This document shows, piece after piece, positions 19,207 to 28,034 of a DNA stretch of 64,000 bases. The DNA is from Tenacibaculum holothuriorum (lineage in GTDB: Bacteria > Bacteroidota > Bacteroidia > Flavobacteriales > Flavobacteriaceae). Where the stretch lies: positions 186,001 to 250,000 of the forward strand of contig NZ_LAPZ01000007.1 of the NCBI RefSeq assembly GCF_002120225.1, written 5' to 3'. The notes under the pieces were generated by a model that worked only from the letters and a program-made list of their open reading frames with translations, was not told the DNA's origin and did not search any database. Made by a program: the position numbers and the translations under genes. The stretch's first letter is position 1; each line of letters opens with the position of its first letter.

Positions 19207-20859
19207 TTGCTTACACAATTAGCTATACAAAACTACGCGTTAATCAATCAGTTATCGATTGATTTCACTAAAGGATTATCAATAATTACAGGAGAAACCG
19301 GAGCTGGTAAATCTATTTTATTAGGTGCTTTAGGATTGGTTATGGGGAACAGAGCCGATTTATCATCTCTGAAGAATACAGAAAAAAAATGTGTAATCGA
19401 AGCCCAATTTTCTGTTGATGATTATGGTTTACAAGATTTGTTTGATTCATTAGATATCGATTATGAATCTGAAACAATTATTAGACGAGAAATACTTCCT
19501 TCAGGAAAATCGAGAGCTTTTGTAAATGATACTCCGGTAAACTTATCGGTATTAACTTCATTAAAAGTTAAGTTGTTAGATATTCATTCTCAACATCAAA
19601 CAATGGAGTTGTCAGATGTGAACTTTCAATTTCATATTATTGATGTTTTAGCAAAGAATCAGACAAAAATTGCGTCCTATAAACGTGGATTAAAGAAGTA
19701 TAATTCACTTAAAAAAGAGTTAGCGATTTTGTTGCAATCTCAAGATGAAGCTAAACAGCAATATGAATACAATTTGCATTTATTTAATGAATTAGAAGAA
19801 GCAAATCTTGAAATTGGAGAGCAAGAAACAATTGAAGAAAAATTAGAGAAGTTAAATAATATAGAAGACATAAAACTGAATCTTTCCGAAGCGTTACAAA
19901 AAGCTATTAGCGAAGAAATGGGAGTTCAGTCTATGTTGTATTCTCTAGAAAATAATTTGCAAAAAATAGCTTCATTTTCGAAAGAATATGAAGAACTGAG
20001 TGCTCGAATTACAAGCATAAAAATTGAATTAGATGATGTAGTTTCGGAATTAGAAAATGCAAATGAGCAAGTAGAATACAATCCGATTGAAGTAGAAGAG
20101 TTGAATGATCGTTTGCAGTTAATTTATAACCTACAAAAAAAGCACTTAGTTAGTTCTATTGAAGAATTGCAGAAAATACACGAATCACTTTCAGAAAAAG
20201 TAGCTCAAGTAGAAGATGCTGGAGAAATCTTAACTAAGAAAGAAGCAGAAATAAAAGAGGTTGAAACAAAGCTTGATGAATTAGCCAATACCATTTCTAA
20301 AGCTCGTAATAAAGTATTACCAAAGTTAAAGAAACAGCTAGAGTTTTTATTAGCTGAGTTAGGAATGCCAAATGCTCGTTTTTCATTTGAAGTTGCGTTG
20401 TCTGATAATTATTATACGAACGGTAAAGACGATTTGTTATTTCTTTTTTCAGCAAATAAAGGAGGTAATTTTGGTGAGTTAAAAAAAGTAGCTTCTGGAG
20501 GAGAATTATCAAGAATAATGCTTTCTATTAAAAAAGTATTATCAGAAAATAGCAAGTTACCTACGATTATTTTTGATGAAATTGATACAGGAGTTTCAGG
20601 AGAAGTGTCAAACAAAATTGCAGCAATCATGCAACAAATGAGTGAGAACATGCAGGTAATTACCATAACACATTTACCTCAAATAGCAGCGAAAGGAAAT
20701 CAGCATTATAAAGTGTATAAAAAAGAAGTTAGTGGAGTAACAGAATCTAACTTAAAACTATTAACAGAAGAAGATAGAATTCGTGAAATTGCTGAAATGT
20801 TAAGTGGTAAAGACATTACCGAAAGCGCATTAACGCATGCCAAAGAATTATTAAATTAA
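19207..20859 (+). CDS. recN: DNA repair ATPase RecN
   Basis: 550 residues, an SMC-like double-strand-break repair ATPase. Walker A GETGAGKSILLGAL (about 31-44) and the signature SGGELSRIMLSIK plus Walker B TIIFDEIDTGVSG near the C-terminus flank a long coiled-coil (about 150-360). The start is a TTG (19207), chosen because the family begins MLxxLxIxNYALI directly at this point and no ATG precedes it. Follows porD by 70 bases; a TACTTTTA about 25 bases upstream is one base off the promoter consensus. Confidence 0.95.
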   Translation: MLTQLAIQNYALINQLSIDFTKGLSIITGETGAGKSILLGALGLVMGNRADLSSLKNTEKKCVIEAQFSVDDYGLQDLFDSLDIDYESETIIRREILPSGKSRAFVNDTPVNLSVLTSLKVKLLDIHSQHQTMELSDVNFQFHIIDVLAKNQTKIASYKRGLKKYNSLKKELAILLQSQDEAKQQYEYNLHLFNELEEANLEIGEQETIEEKLEKLNNIEDIKLNLSEALQKAISEEMGVQSMLYSLENNLQKIASFSKEYEELSARITSIKIELDDVVSELENANEQVEYNPIEVEELNDRLQLIYNLQKKHLVSSIEELQKIHESLSEKVAQVEDAGEILTKKEAEIKEVETKLDELANTISKARNKVLPKLKKQLEFLLAELGMPNARFSFEVALSDNYYTNGKDDLLFLFSANKGGNFGELKKVASGGELSRIMLSIKKVLSENSKLPTIIFDEIDTGVSGEVSNKIAAIMQQMSENMQVITITHLPQIAAKGNQHYKVYKKEVSGVTESNLKLLTEEDRIREIAEMLSGKDITESALTHAKELLN

Positions 20860-20862
20860 AAT

Positions 20863-20870
20863 TATATTTG
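20863..20870 (+). promoter_or_regulatory. -7 promoter element of fabI
   Basis: TATATTTG matches TAnnTTTG directly after the recN stop; leader about 30 bases to the fabI ATG. Confidence 0.5.
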
Positions 20871-20904
20871 CTAATCAAATAACTAAAGACTAAAAAACAT
20901 AACC

Positions 20905-21717
20905 ATGTATAATTTATTAAAAGGTAAAAAAGGAATTATTTTCGGTGCTTTAGATGAAAACTCTATTGCTTGGAAAGTTGCTGAACGTGCTCACGAAGAA
21001 GGAGCTGAGTTTGTGCTAACCAACGCGCCTATTGCAATGCGTATGGGGCAAATTAAAGAATTAGCAGAGAAAACAGGTTCTGAGATAATTCCTGCAGATG
21101 CAACTTCAATGGACGATTTAACTAATTTAGTTGAAAAATCTATGGAGATATTAGGAGGTAAAATTGATTTTGTTTTACACTCAATTGGTATGTCTGTAAA
21201 CGTTCGTAAAGGTCGTCATTATACAGATTCTAAATACGATTTTACAATGAAAGGGTTCGATGTTTCTGCATTGTCTTTTCACAAAACAATGAATGTTTTA
21301 TACAACAAACAAGCAATGAACGATTGGGGAAGTATCGTAGCTCTAACCTATATGGCTGCACAAAGAGTTTTTCCTGATTATAATGATATGGCAGATAATA
21401 AAGCATATTTAGAATCTATTGCTCGTAGCTTTGGGTATTTCTTCGGAAGAGATCATAAAGTTCGTGTAAATACAATTTCTCAGTCACCAACTATGACAAC
21501 TGCAGGTAGTGGTGTAAAAGGATTTGATGGTTTCTTAGCATATGCCGAAAAAATGTCTCCATTAGGAAATGCGACTGCTTTAGAATGTGCAGACTATACA
21601 ATTTCGTTATTCTCTGATTTAACAAGAAAAGTAACGATGCAAAACTTATTCCACGATGGAGGTTTTTCTAACATGGGAGTTAGTGATGCTGTTATGGATA
21701 AGTTTAGCGAAGAATAA
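20905..21717 (+). CDS. fabI: Enoyl-[acyl-carrier-protein] reductase, FabI type
   Basis: 270 residues. NADH-dependent last step of each fatty-acid elongation cycle. SDR fold with GALDENSIAWKVAERAHEEG for the cofactor, LHSIGMS, and the Tyr-x6-Lys active site in PDYNDMADNKAYLE. SQSPTMTTAGSGVKGF is the substrate-binding loop where triclosan binds in known FabI enzymes. Single gene with its own promoter element and terminator. Confidence 0.96.
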   Translation: MYNLLKGKKGIIFGALDENSIAWKVAERAHEEGAEFVLTNAPIAMRMGQIKELAEKTGSEIIPADATSMDDLTNLVEKSMEILGGKIDFVLHSIGMSVNVRKGRHYTDSKYDFTMKGFDVSALSFHKTMNVLYNKQAMNDWGSIVALTYMAAQRVFPDYNDMADNKAYLESIARSFGYFFGRDHKVRVNTISQSPTMTTAGSGVKGFDGFLAYAEKMSPLGNATALECADYTISLFSDLTRKVTMQNLFHDGGFSNMGVSDAVMDKFSEE

Positions 21718-21740
21718 ACATCTTTGAAATAAAATATCTT

Positions 21741-21770
21741 AAAATGCAAATCGTTAGATTTGCATTTTTT
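21741..21770 (+). terminator. Intrinsic terminator of fabI
   Basis: 12-bp perfect stem AAAATGCAAATC (21741-21752) / GATTTGCATTTT (21757-21768), GTTA loop, T-run. Confidence 0.9.
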
Positions 21771-21787
21771 ATTGGAATACTTTTAAA

Positions 21788-22567
21788 ATGAACCGAATTC
21801 AATATATAGAATCTGAATTAAAACCATTACGAAATCAACTTAAAGAGCATAAATTATACACTGTTTTAAATGAGTTAGAAGATGTAAAAACTTTTATGCA
21901 AGAACATGTTTTTGCAGTATGGGATTTTATGTCGTTGCTAAAAGCTTTACAGAAAGAATTAACTTGTGTTGGTTTACCATGGAAGCCTGTTGAAAATCCA
22001 ATAACAGCACGTTTTATCAATGAAATTGTTCATGGAGAAGAAACTGATGTAAATGAGTTAGGAGAGCCTAAAAGTCATTTCGAAATGTATGTAGACGCTA
22101 TGAGTCAAGTAGGAGCAGATACAATGATAGTAAATAGATTTATAGACTCAATTTCTGATATTGATAGTATTGCTGAGGAAATTAAAGGTTTACAAATAGC
22201 AGCATCAACAAAAGAGTTTGTTAACTTTACATTTGATGTCATAAAAACCAACAAACCACATATTATAGCATCAAGTTTTACTTTTGGTAGAGAAGATGTA
22301 ATACCGGATATGTTTTTAGAAATTGTAAATAAAGCAGAATCTCAAGGGAACAAGAGTTATAATAAGCTTACGTATTATTTACATAGACATATTGAACTTG
22401 ATGGAGATGAACACGGACCTTTAGCATTACAAATGATAGAAGAATTATGTGGTAATGACGAGCAAAAATGGAATGAAGTTTTATACTACGGAAAAAAGTC
22501 TCTTCAAAAAAGAATTGAACTTTGGAATGGAATAGCAGCATTAATTAAAGAACCAGTTTTGGTATAA
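21788..22567 (+). CDS. DUF3050 protein, heme-oxygenase/TENA-like fold
   Basis: 259 residues, all-helical, no signal peptide. The conserved block [41 protein letters not shown] (spread over about 65-86) and [18 protein letters not shown] is that of DUF3050, thought to adopt a heme-oxygenase-like helical bundle with His/Glu metal ligands. The spaced [10 protein letters not shown] motif resembles the metal-binding helices of heme-oxygenase-like diiron oxidases, but activity is unknown. The next gene begins on the base after its stop, so it is in an operon with the glycosyltransferase. Confidence 0.8.
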   Translation: MNRIQYIESELKPLRNQLKEHKLYTVLNELEDVKTFMQEHVFAVWDFMSLLKALQKELTCVGLPWKPVENPITARFINEIVHGEETDVNELGEPKSHFEMYVDAMSQVGADTMIVNRFIDSISDIDSIAEEIKGLQIAASTKEFVNFTFDVIKTNKPHIIASSFTFGREDVIPDMFLEIVNKAESQGNKSYNKLTYYLHRHIELDGDEHGPLALQMIEELCGNDEQKWNEVLYYGKKSLQKRIELWNGIAALIKEPVLV

Positions 22568-23521
22568 ATGGAATATAACTTCTCCATAATAGTACCCGTT
22601 TATAATCGTCCTCAAGAAATTGACGAATTATTAGAAAGTTTAATAAAGCAAACCTATCAAAAAACTTTCGAAATAATTATTGTTGAAGACGGTTCTAAAG
22701 ATTCATCAGAAGAAATTATAAAAAAGTATTCAGATAAATTAGATATACATTATTTCTTTAAAGATAATAGTGGAGCAGGAGCTAGTAGAAATTATGGAAT
22801 GCAAAGAGCAAACGGTAATTATTTTATTATCCTAGATTCAGATGTAATTGTTCCTAAACAATATTTGCAAGAAGTAGAAAAGGCATTAAACAAGAATTTC
22901 ACAGATGCTTTTGGCGGACCAGATGCAGCCCATTCAAGTTTTACTTCTTTACAAAAGGCTATAAATTATTCAATGACATCAGTATTAACAACTGGTGGAA
23001 TTAGAGGAAAGAAAAAAGCTGTAGGTAAGTTTCAACCACGTAGTTTTAACTTAGGGTTGTCTAAAGTTGCTTTTGAGAAAACAAATGGTTTCTCACCAAT
23101 GAAAGTAGGAGAAGATATAGATTTGACTTTTCGTTTGTGGGAAAACGATTTTGAAACTCAACTAATAGAAAAAGCTTTTGTATATCATAAGCGAAGAAGC
23201 ACTATAAAGCAATTTTTTAAACAAACTTTTGCTTTTGGTACTGCAAGACCTATATTAAATAAAAAATACCCCGAAACAGCTAAAATTACGTACTGGTTTC
23301 CAAGTCTATTTATTTTAGGTATTGATTTTTCAATAATTATGGCATTCTTCGGGTATACTATTTTTAGTAAACTTTACGGAGTTTACTTTCTCATATTGTT
23401 TATACATTCTCTTTTTGAAAATAAAAACTTAAAAGTAGCCTTTCTAAGTCTCGTAACTACACTTACTCAGTTTTATGGCTACGGATTAGGTTTTTTAGAA
23501 TCTAAGTTTATAAAAAAATAA
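22568..23521 (+). CDS. Family 2 glycosyltransferase
   Basis: 317 residues. GT-A fold: FSIIVPVYNRPQEIDELLES at the N-terminus, IIIVEDGSKDSSEEI with the first Asp, GAGASRNYGMQRANGNYFIILDSD ending in the metal-binding D-x-D-like motif (about 73-97), and GGPDAAH, EDIDLTFRLW further on, the ED acceptor-side acid. Two or three membrane helices at the C-terminus (about 255-300) fix it to the inner membrane. Sugar and acceptor are unknown. Directly abuts DUF3050. Confidence 0.88.
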   Translation: MEYNFSIIVPVYNRPQEIDELLESLIKQTYQKTFEIIIVEDGSKDSSEEIIKKYSDKLDIHYFFKDNSGAGASRNYGMQRANGNYFIILDSDVIVPKQYLQEVEKALNKNFTDAFGGPDAAHSSFTSLQKAINYSMTSVLTTGGIRGKKKAVGKFQPRSFNLGLSKVAFEKTNGFSPMKVGEDIDLTFRLWENDFETQLIEKAFVYHKRRSTIKQFFKQTFAFGTARPILNKKYPETAKITYWFPSLFILGIDFSIIMAFFGYTIFSKLYGVYFLILFIHSLFENKNLKVAFLSLVTTLTQFYGYGLGFLESKFIKK

Positions 23522-23550
23522 AAGCTCTCAAGAAATTGAGAGCTTTTAAA
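23521..23550. terminator. Bidirectional terminator
   Basis: 11-bp perfect stem AAAGCTCTCAA (23521-23531) / TTGAGAGCTTT (23536-23546) with a GAAA tetraloop, between the convergent glycosyltransferase and M16 peptidase genes. Confidence 0.88.
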
Positions 23551-23568
23551 TTATGATTTAAAATAGAA

Positions 23569-26397
23569 TTATTTTTCTGGATTTAATACTCCTAAAATAT
23601 ATCCGTTAGTTAAATACTTCTTAGCCACTTTTTGAATTTCTTCTTTAGTTAAAGCATTAACTTTATTCTCATAAGAAGATAAATCTTTACCATCATTTTG
23701 TAAGTAGTCTATATTTTTAATCGTTCTTAACCAAAAACGATTTTTCTTTACATCTTCTTTATGCTCTAAAATCATTGCTTTTTTAGTTTTATCTAAGTCT
23801 TCAGAAGTTGGTCCGTTTTTAACCATGTTTTCTACTTCTTGAACTGCAATGTTTTTTAATTTTTCAACATTTTCAGGAGCACAAGGGAAACTAATTGTTA
23901 AACTATAACTTCCGTAAGGCATTTTACTTAAACTTCCGTAAGCACCAGCAGAGTATACTCCACCTTCTTTTTCACGAAGTTGTTCAGTAAGTTTAATTTT
24001 TACAGCTTCAATTAAACTTTCAAAAGCTAAAGCATCTTTTTTATTGTATTCAGCTTCTCCTCGGTAGTTAATTCTAACTTGACTCTTTGGGTCTTTACCT
24101 TTTGCAACTATTTTAGTATGAGAACCTGATAATGGTCTAAAACTACTAACTTTATACTTTTCGTTAGAGTTTTTACCTGGTAAGCTAGCAATGTATTTAG
24201 TAGCATATTCAGCAAGTTTCTTTTCATCAACATTTCCTACAAAGTAGAAGTTAAAGTCACCAGCATCAGCAAAACGTTCTTGATACTTTTTATAAGCTAA
24301 ATTATAATCTGCTTTGTCATACTTTTCTGGAGTAGGGAAACCTGTATAACGAGGATTTTTACCATATACAAATTCACTCATTTCCTTTTGGAAGAAAAAG
24401 TTAGGACTTGCTAATAAATTACCTAAAAACCCTTTTTGTTTGTTTACAAACGATTTAAAAGCACTTTCATCTTTATTTAAAGCAGTAAAATATAAATGAA
24501 CCATTTCAAATAAAGTTTCTAAATCTTTAGGAGAAGCGTTACCTCTAAATCCTTCACTATAAGTCCCTATAAAAGGATTTACACGAACAATTTTACCCAT
24601 CATCATTTTTGATAAATCATTAAGTTTAAAATTATTCACTCCTGCTTGACTTAAAGCTCCATTAGCAAATGAAGTTGCTTTTGCTTCCTCATCAGTATAT
24701 AATGAAGTACCACCAAAACTAAATGCTTCAAATAAAATTTCATCGTTCTTAAAATCAGTTTTCTTATAAGTAACTTTAGCACCATTACTTAAAACAAATG
24801 TTTTAGTACCTAAGTCTTTATTTTCTGTAACCTTAATGATAGATCCAGGAGTTGGAGCTTTTGTAATCAAAGAAGAAGCTACTTCTACATCTTCATAAGG
24901 TTTTAAATCTTTAGTTTTAGCAGAATTTAAAGCATCGATAACTTGTTGTTCTGTAACAACTTTTTTAGGTCCAGTAATAACAACAACACGATTGTCATCA
25001 TGTAAATAATTTTTAATAATTTTATTTACATCGTCTAATTTTATAGTTGGTAATAATCTTTGATTTACTTTGTATTCCCATTCAATACCAGGAATAGGCT
25101 CTTGTTCTAAATAGTTATTAACGTACTCTCCAATAATTCTGTTAGATTCTGTTTTATCTTTATTCTTAAAAGATTTTTCTAAACGAGCTATTACATTCTT
25201 CTTAGCACGCTCTAATTCACCTGGAGTAAATCCATATCTTTTTACTCGTTCATTTTCGTCTAATAAAGCTTGTAAACCAGATAATTGACCATCAGCACTT
25301 GTACCAGCTATAGATTGATATGCGTTTTTACCTCTAGCCCAAGTACCTCCATGATAACTAAAACCATATACAAAAGGTGGTTTTTCAGCATTTCTTAACT
25401 CATCTAAACGGTTATTTAACATTTGAGTAAATAAAGATTTAACCATAGAGTTACGATAGTCTCCTAAAGTAACAACTGGTTTAGCTGCATCATGATCTTT
25501 GTACATAACTTGTACTCTAGAAAAAGGAGCTTCTTTATCTGCTTCAATAGCAATAAAAGTTTCTTTATGGTTTTTTAAAGGAGCAACAACTCTTTTACGT
25601 GGATTTTTTACAGCTGGAATATGAGCAAAATGTGCTTTAATTTTTTCTTCTAATTTAGCAACATCAACATCTCCTACAGCAATTACTGCCATTAAATCTG
25701 GGCGATACCAATCTTTATGAAAACGACGGATACTTTCGTGTTTAAAGTTTTCTAGATTTTCTTTGGTACCAATAGGAAGTCTTTCTGCATATTTAGAACC
25801 GTGCATTACTTTAGGTAAGTATTTTTGCAACATACGGCTACCAGCATCTCTACGAGAACGGTATTCTTCTAAAACAACACCACGTTCTTCGTCAATATCT
25901 TTACCTTCTAATAAAGCTCCATGAGCCCAATCTTCTAAAATCTGAAACCCTTTTTCTAATTTAGCTTCATCATCACTAGGTATTGGTAAGATGTATACAG
26001 TTTCATCAAAACCTGTATAAGCGTTTAAGTGAGCACCAAACTTAACTCCAATAGACTGTAAATAATCAACTAATTCATTCTTTTTAAAGTTTTTGGTTCC
26101 ATTAAAATTCATGTGCTCCATAAAGTGAGCTAACCCTAATTGATCATCGTCTTCTAAAATAGAACCAGCATTTACAGCTAAACGAAGTTCAACTTTATTT
26201 GCAGGCTTTGCATTTTTTTTGATGTAATACGTTAATCCGTTTGAAAGTTTACCGATTTTAACTGAAGGGTCGGTTGGAATTTTCATAGCAGCTATTTTTC
26301 CTTTTCTAGCTGCGGTTTGCATTTTTTGTTTGGTCATTTGTGCATGACCTGAAGAGACTAATAGGGCCAAAGAAATCCCTAAGACTAGTTTTTTCAT
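23569..26397 (-). CDS. M16-family zinc protease (two-domain, exported)
   Basis: 942 residues with a signal peptide (1-20, SSGHAQ). Duplicated M16 architecture: the active half carries the inverted zinc motif HFMEH (His91, Glu94, His95) with the third ligand near Glu171 in IDEERGVVLEE; the second half (about 520-942) is the inactive M16_C partner that closes the chamber. Such periplasmic or membrane-associated peptidases degrade peptides in Bacteroidota. Single gene; no exact TAnnTTTG promoter found in the 115 bases upstream, which also hold the arsC terminator. Confidence 0.93.
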   Translation of the reverse strand: MKKLVLGISLALLVSSGHAQMTKQKMQTAARKGKIAAMKIPTDPSVKIGKLSNGLTYYIKKNAKPANKVELRLAVNAGSILEDDDQLGLAHFMEHMNFNGTKNFKKNELVDYLQSIGVKFGAHLNAYTGFDETVYILPIPSDDEAKLEKGFQILEDWAHGALLEGKDIDEERGVVLEEYRSRRDAGSRMLQKYLPKVMHGSKYAERLPIGTKENLENFKHESIRRFHKDWYRPDLMAVIAVGDVDVAKLEEKIKAHFAHIPAVKNPRKRVVAPLKNHKETFIAIEADKEAPFSRVQVMYKDHDAAKPVVTLGDYRNSMVKSLFTQMLNNRLDELRNAEKPPFVYGFSYHGGTWARGKNAYQSIAGTSADGQLSGLQALLDENERVKRYGFTPGELERAKKNVIARLEKSFKNKDKTESNRIIGEYVNNYLEQEPIPGIEWEYKVNQRLLPTIKLDDVNKIIKNYLHDDNRVVVITGPKKVVTEQQVIDALNSAKTKDLKPYEDVEVASSLITKAPTPGSIIKVTENKDLGTKTFVLSNGAKVTYKKTDFKNDEILFEAFSFGGTSLYTDEEAKATSFANGALSQAGVNNFKLNDLSKMMMGKIVRVNPFIGTYSEGFRGNASPKDLETLFEMVHLYFTALNKDESAFKSFVNKQKGFLGNLLASPNFFFQKEMSEFVYGKNPRYTGFPTPEKYDKADYNLAYKKYQERFADAGDFNFYFVGNVDEKKLAEYATKYIASLPGKNSNEKYKVSSFRPLSGSHTKIVAKGKDPKSQVRINYRGEAEYNKKDALAFESLIEAVKIKLTEQLREKEGGVYSAGAYGSLSKMPYGSYSLTISFPCAPENVEKLKNIAVQEVENMVKNGPTSEDLDKTKKAMILEHKEDVKKNRFWLRTIKNIDYLQNDGKDLSSYENKVNALTKEEIQKVAKKYLTNGYILGVLNPEK

Positions 26398-26478
26398 AGT
26401 AAATTAAATTTTGATTGCGTTGCTAATTTACTACATAAAATATTATAACTATAGTTTTAGTTGTTAAATAGTGTTAAT

Positions 26479-26511
26479 AAAAAAAGAGATTCCTTATGAA
26501 TCTCTTTTTTT
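26479..26511 (-). terminator. Terminator downstream of the arsC-like gene
   Basis: GAGATTC (26486-26492) / GAATCTC (26498-26504) stem extended by A/T runs on both sides, 5-base loop. It ends two bases past the arsC-like stop on the minus strand. Confidence 0.85.
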
Positions 26512-26512
26512 A

Positions 26513-26854
26513 TTATATAATCGAAGAAATATTTTCTGGAGGACGACCTACAATAGCTTTGTCATTATTAATAACTATTGGACGCTCTATTAATTTAGGA
26601 TTGTTAACCATAGCCTCGATAATTTCACTATCAGAAAGTTCTTTTCCTTTAAATTCTTCTTTCCATATTTTCTCGTTCTTTCTAACTAGTTCAATAGGAG
26701 AGATGTTTAATAACTTGATAATGTCAGTTAATTCCTTTGTTGTAGGAACAGTATCTAAATATTTTATAATTTCGAATTCTCTTCCCGAATTTTCTAAAAT
26801 AGCGACTCCTTGACGAGATTTAGAACAACGTGGGTTATGGTATATTTTTATCAT
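26513..26854 (-). CDS. arsC: ArsC/Spx-family reductase-like protein (glutaredoxin-type arsenate reductase)
   Basis: 113 residues, full family length. Thioredoxin-fold ArsC: IYHNPRCSKSRQG has the single catalytic Cys, with IKYLDTVPT and RPIVINNDKAIVGRPPE giving the Arg and Pro-loop of the family. Members reduce arsenate with glutathione/glutaredoxin; the sequence cannot exclude a related thiol-redox function, and no arsenite efflux gene is nearby. It begins 12 bases after prfB and is probably on the prfB mRNA. Confidence 0.88.
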   Translation of the reverse strand: MIKIYHNPRCSKSRQGVAILENSGREFEIIKYLDTVPTTKELTDIIKLLNISPIELVRKNEKIWKEEFKGKELSDSEIIEAMVNNPKLIERPIVINNDKAIVGRPPENISSII

Positions 26855-26866
26855 TTTTCTTTAGTT

Positions 26867-27961
26867 TTAGTTGTCTTTTTGCCCCATCATCATTAAATAC
26901 GATTTTAAGAAGGCATTTATATCTCCGTTCATAACAGCATCAACATTTCCTGTTTCATGAGTTGTACGAACGTCTTTAACCAGCTTATATGGGTGCATTA
27001 CATAGTTTCGTATTTGACTTCCCCATTCGTTTTTCATCTTATTGGCTTCAATTTCTTCACGAGCAGCCAAACGTTTTTGTAACTCAATTTCATATAATTG
27101 AGACTTTAACATTTGTAATGCAGTAGCTCTATTATCGTGTTGAGAACGAGAATTTGAACATTGAATTTGTATTCCACTAGGTTTGTGTAATAATTGAACT
27201 TTGGTTTCAACTTTATTTACATTTTGTCCACCAGCTCCACTAGAACGCGCCGTAGTGATTTCTATATCAGCAGGATTAATATCTATTTCAATGGAATCAT
27301 CTGCAACAGGATACACATAAACAGAAGAGAAGGAAGTGTGCCTTTTAGCATTACTGTCAAAAGGTGAAATTCTTACCAAACGATGTACTCCATTTTCTCC
27401 TTTTAACCAACCGAAGGCATAATCACCTTCAATTTCAAGAGTAACAGTTTTTATACCTGCGCTATCTCCTGCTTGATAGTTAAGTGTTTTAAGTTTAAAA
27501 CCTTGTTTTTCTGCCCACATTGTGTACATTCTAAATAACATTTCTGTCCAGTCACAACTTTCTGTTCCACCTGCACCAGCAGTAATTTGTATAACAGCAC
27601 TTAAGTTATCTCCTTCATCAGAAAGCATGTTTTTAAACTCAATATCTTCTAAGAATGAAATTGCTTTATTATGTTGTTCTTCAACTTCATTTTCATCTAC
27701 ATCTCCTTCTTTATAAAAGTCATATAAAACAACTAAGTCGTCATTTAAATCGACAATAGTATTATAGTCTTCGACCCATTTCTTTTTTAATCGTAACGAT
27801 TTCATTAAAACTTCAGCTTCTTTCGGATTGTTCCAAAAGTTTGGATCTGCAGTTTTTTCTTCTTCATTAGAAATTTCAATTAACTTTTTCTCAATGTCTA
27901 AGTAGTCTTTTAACTTTTGGACTCTTTCAGATATATTTTTTAATTGTTCTTGTGTAATCAT
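26867..27961 (-). CDS. prfB: Peptide chain release factor 2
   Basis: 364 residues in one uninterrupted frame. Recognises UGA and UAA and triggers peptide release: SPF tripeptide (199-201) for stop-codon recognition and GGQ (244-246) for hydrolysis are both present. At residues 20-22 (Tyr-Leu-Asp), where many bacteria have a UGA that needs a +1 frameshift, the codons here are TAC TTA GAC, so no programmed frameshift is required. First gene of a likely operon with the arsC-like gene. A TATTTTTG promoter element ends 8 bases before the ATG. Confidence 0.97.
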   Translation of the reverse strand: MITQEQLKNISERVQKLKDYLDIEKKLIEISNEEEKTADPNFWNNPKEAEVLMKSLRLKKKWVEDYNTIVDLNDDLVVLYDFYKEGDVDENEVEEQHNKAISFLEDIEFKNMLSDEGDNLSAVIQITAGAGGTESCDWTEMLFRMYTMWAEKQGFKLKTLNYQAGDSAGIKTVTLEIEGDYAFGWLKGENGVHRLVRISPFDSNAKRHTSFSSVYVYPVADDSIEIDINPADIEITTARSSGAGGQNVNKVETKVQLLHKPSGIQIQCSNSRSQHDNRATALQMLKSQLYEIELQKRLAAREEIEANKMKNEWGSQIRNYVMHPYKLVKDVRTTHETGNVDAVMNGDINAFLKSYLMMMGQKDN

Positions 27962-27969
27962 AATCGATG

Positions 27970-27977
27970 CAAAAATA
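27970..27977 (-). promoter_or_regulatory. -7 promoter element of prfB
   Basis: TATTTTTG on the minus strand, exact TAnnTTTG match, 8 bases before the start codon, so the leader is only a few bases. Confidence 0.5.
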
Positions 27978-28034
27978 ATCTAAAAAAAAGATTTACTATT
28001 TTTATTCTCGTTTTAATCTAACCAAATTTTTAAG

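Noticed and set aside
26496..26813. Plus-strand frame of 105 residues opposite the arsC-like gene
   Set aside because: It lies wholly over the ArsC frame, has hydrophobic Leu/Ser-rich shadow composition and no family motif; ArsC on the other strand is complete.
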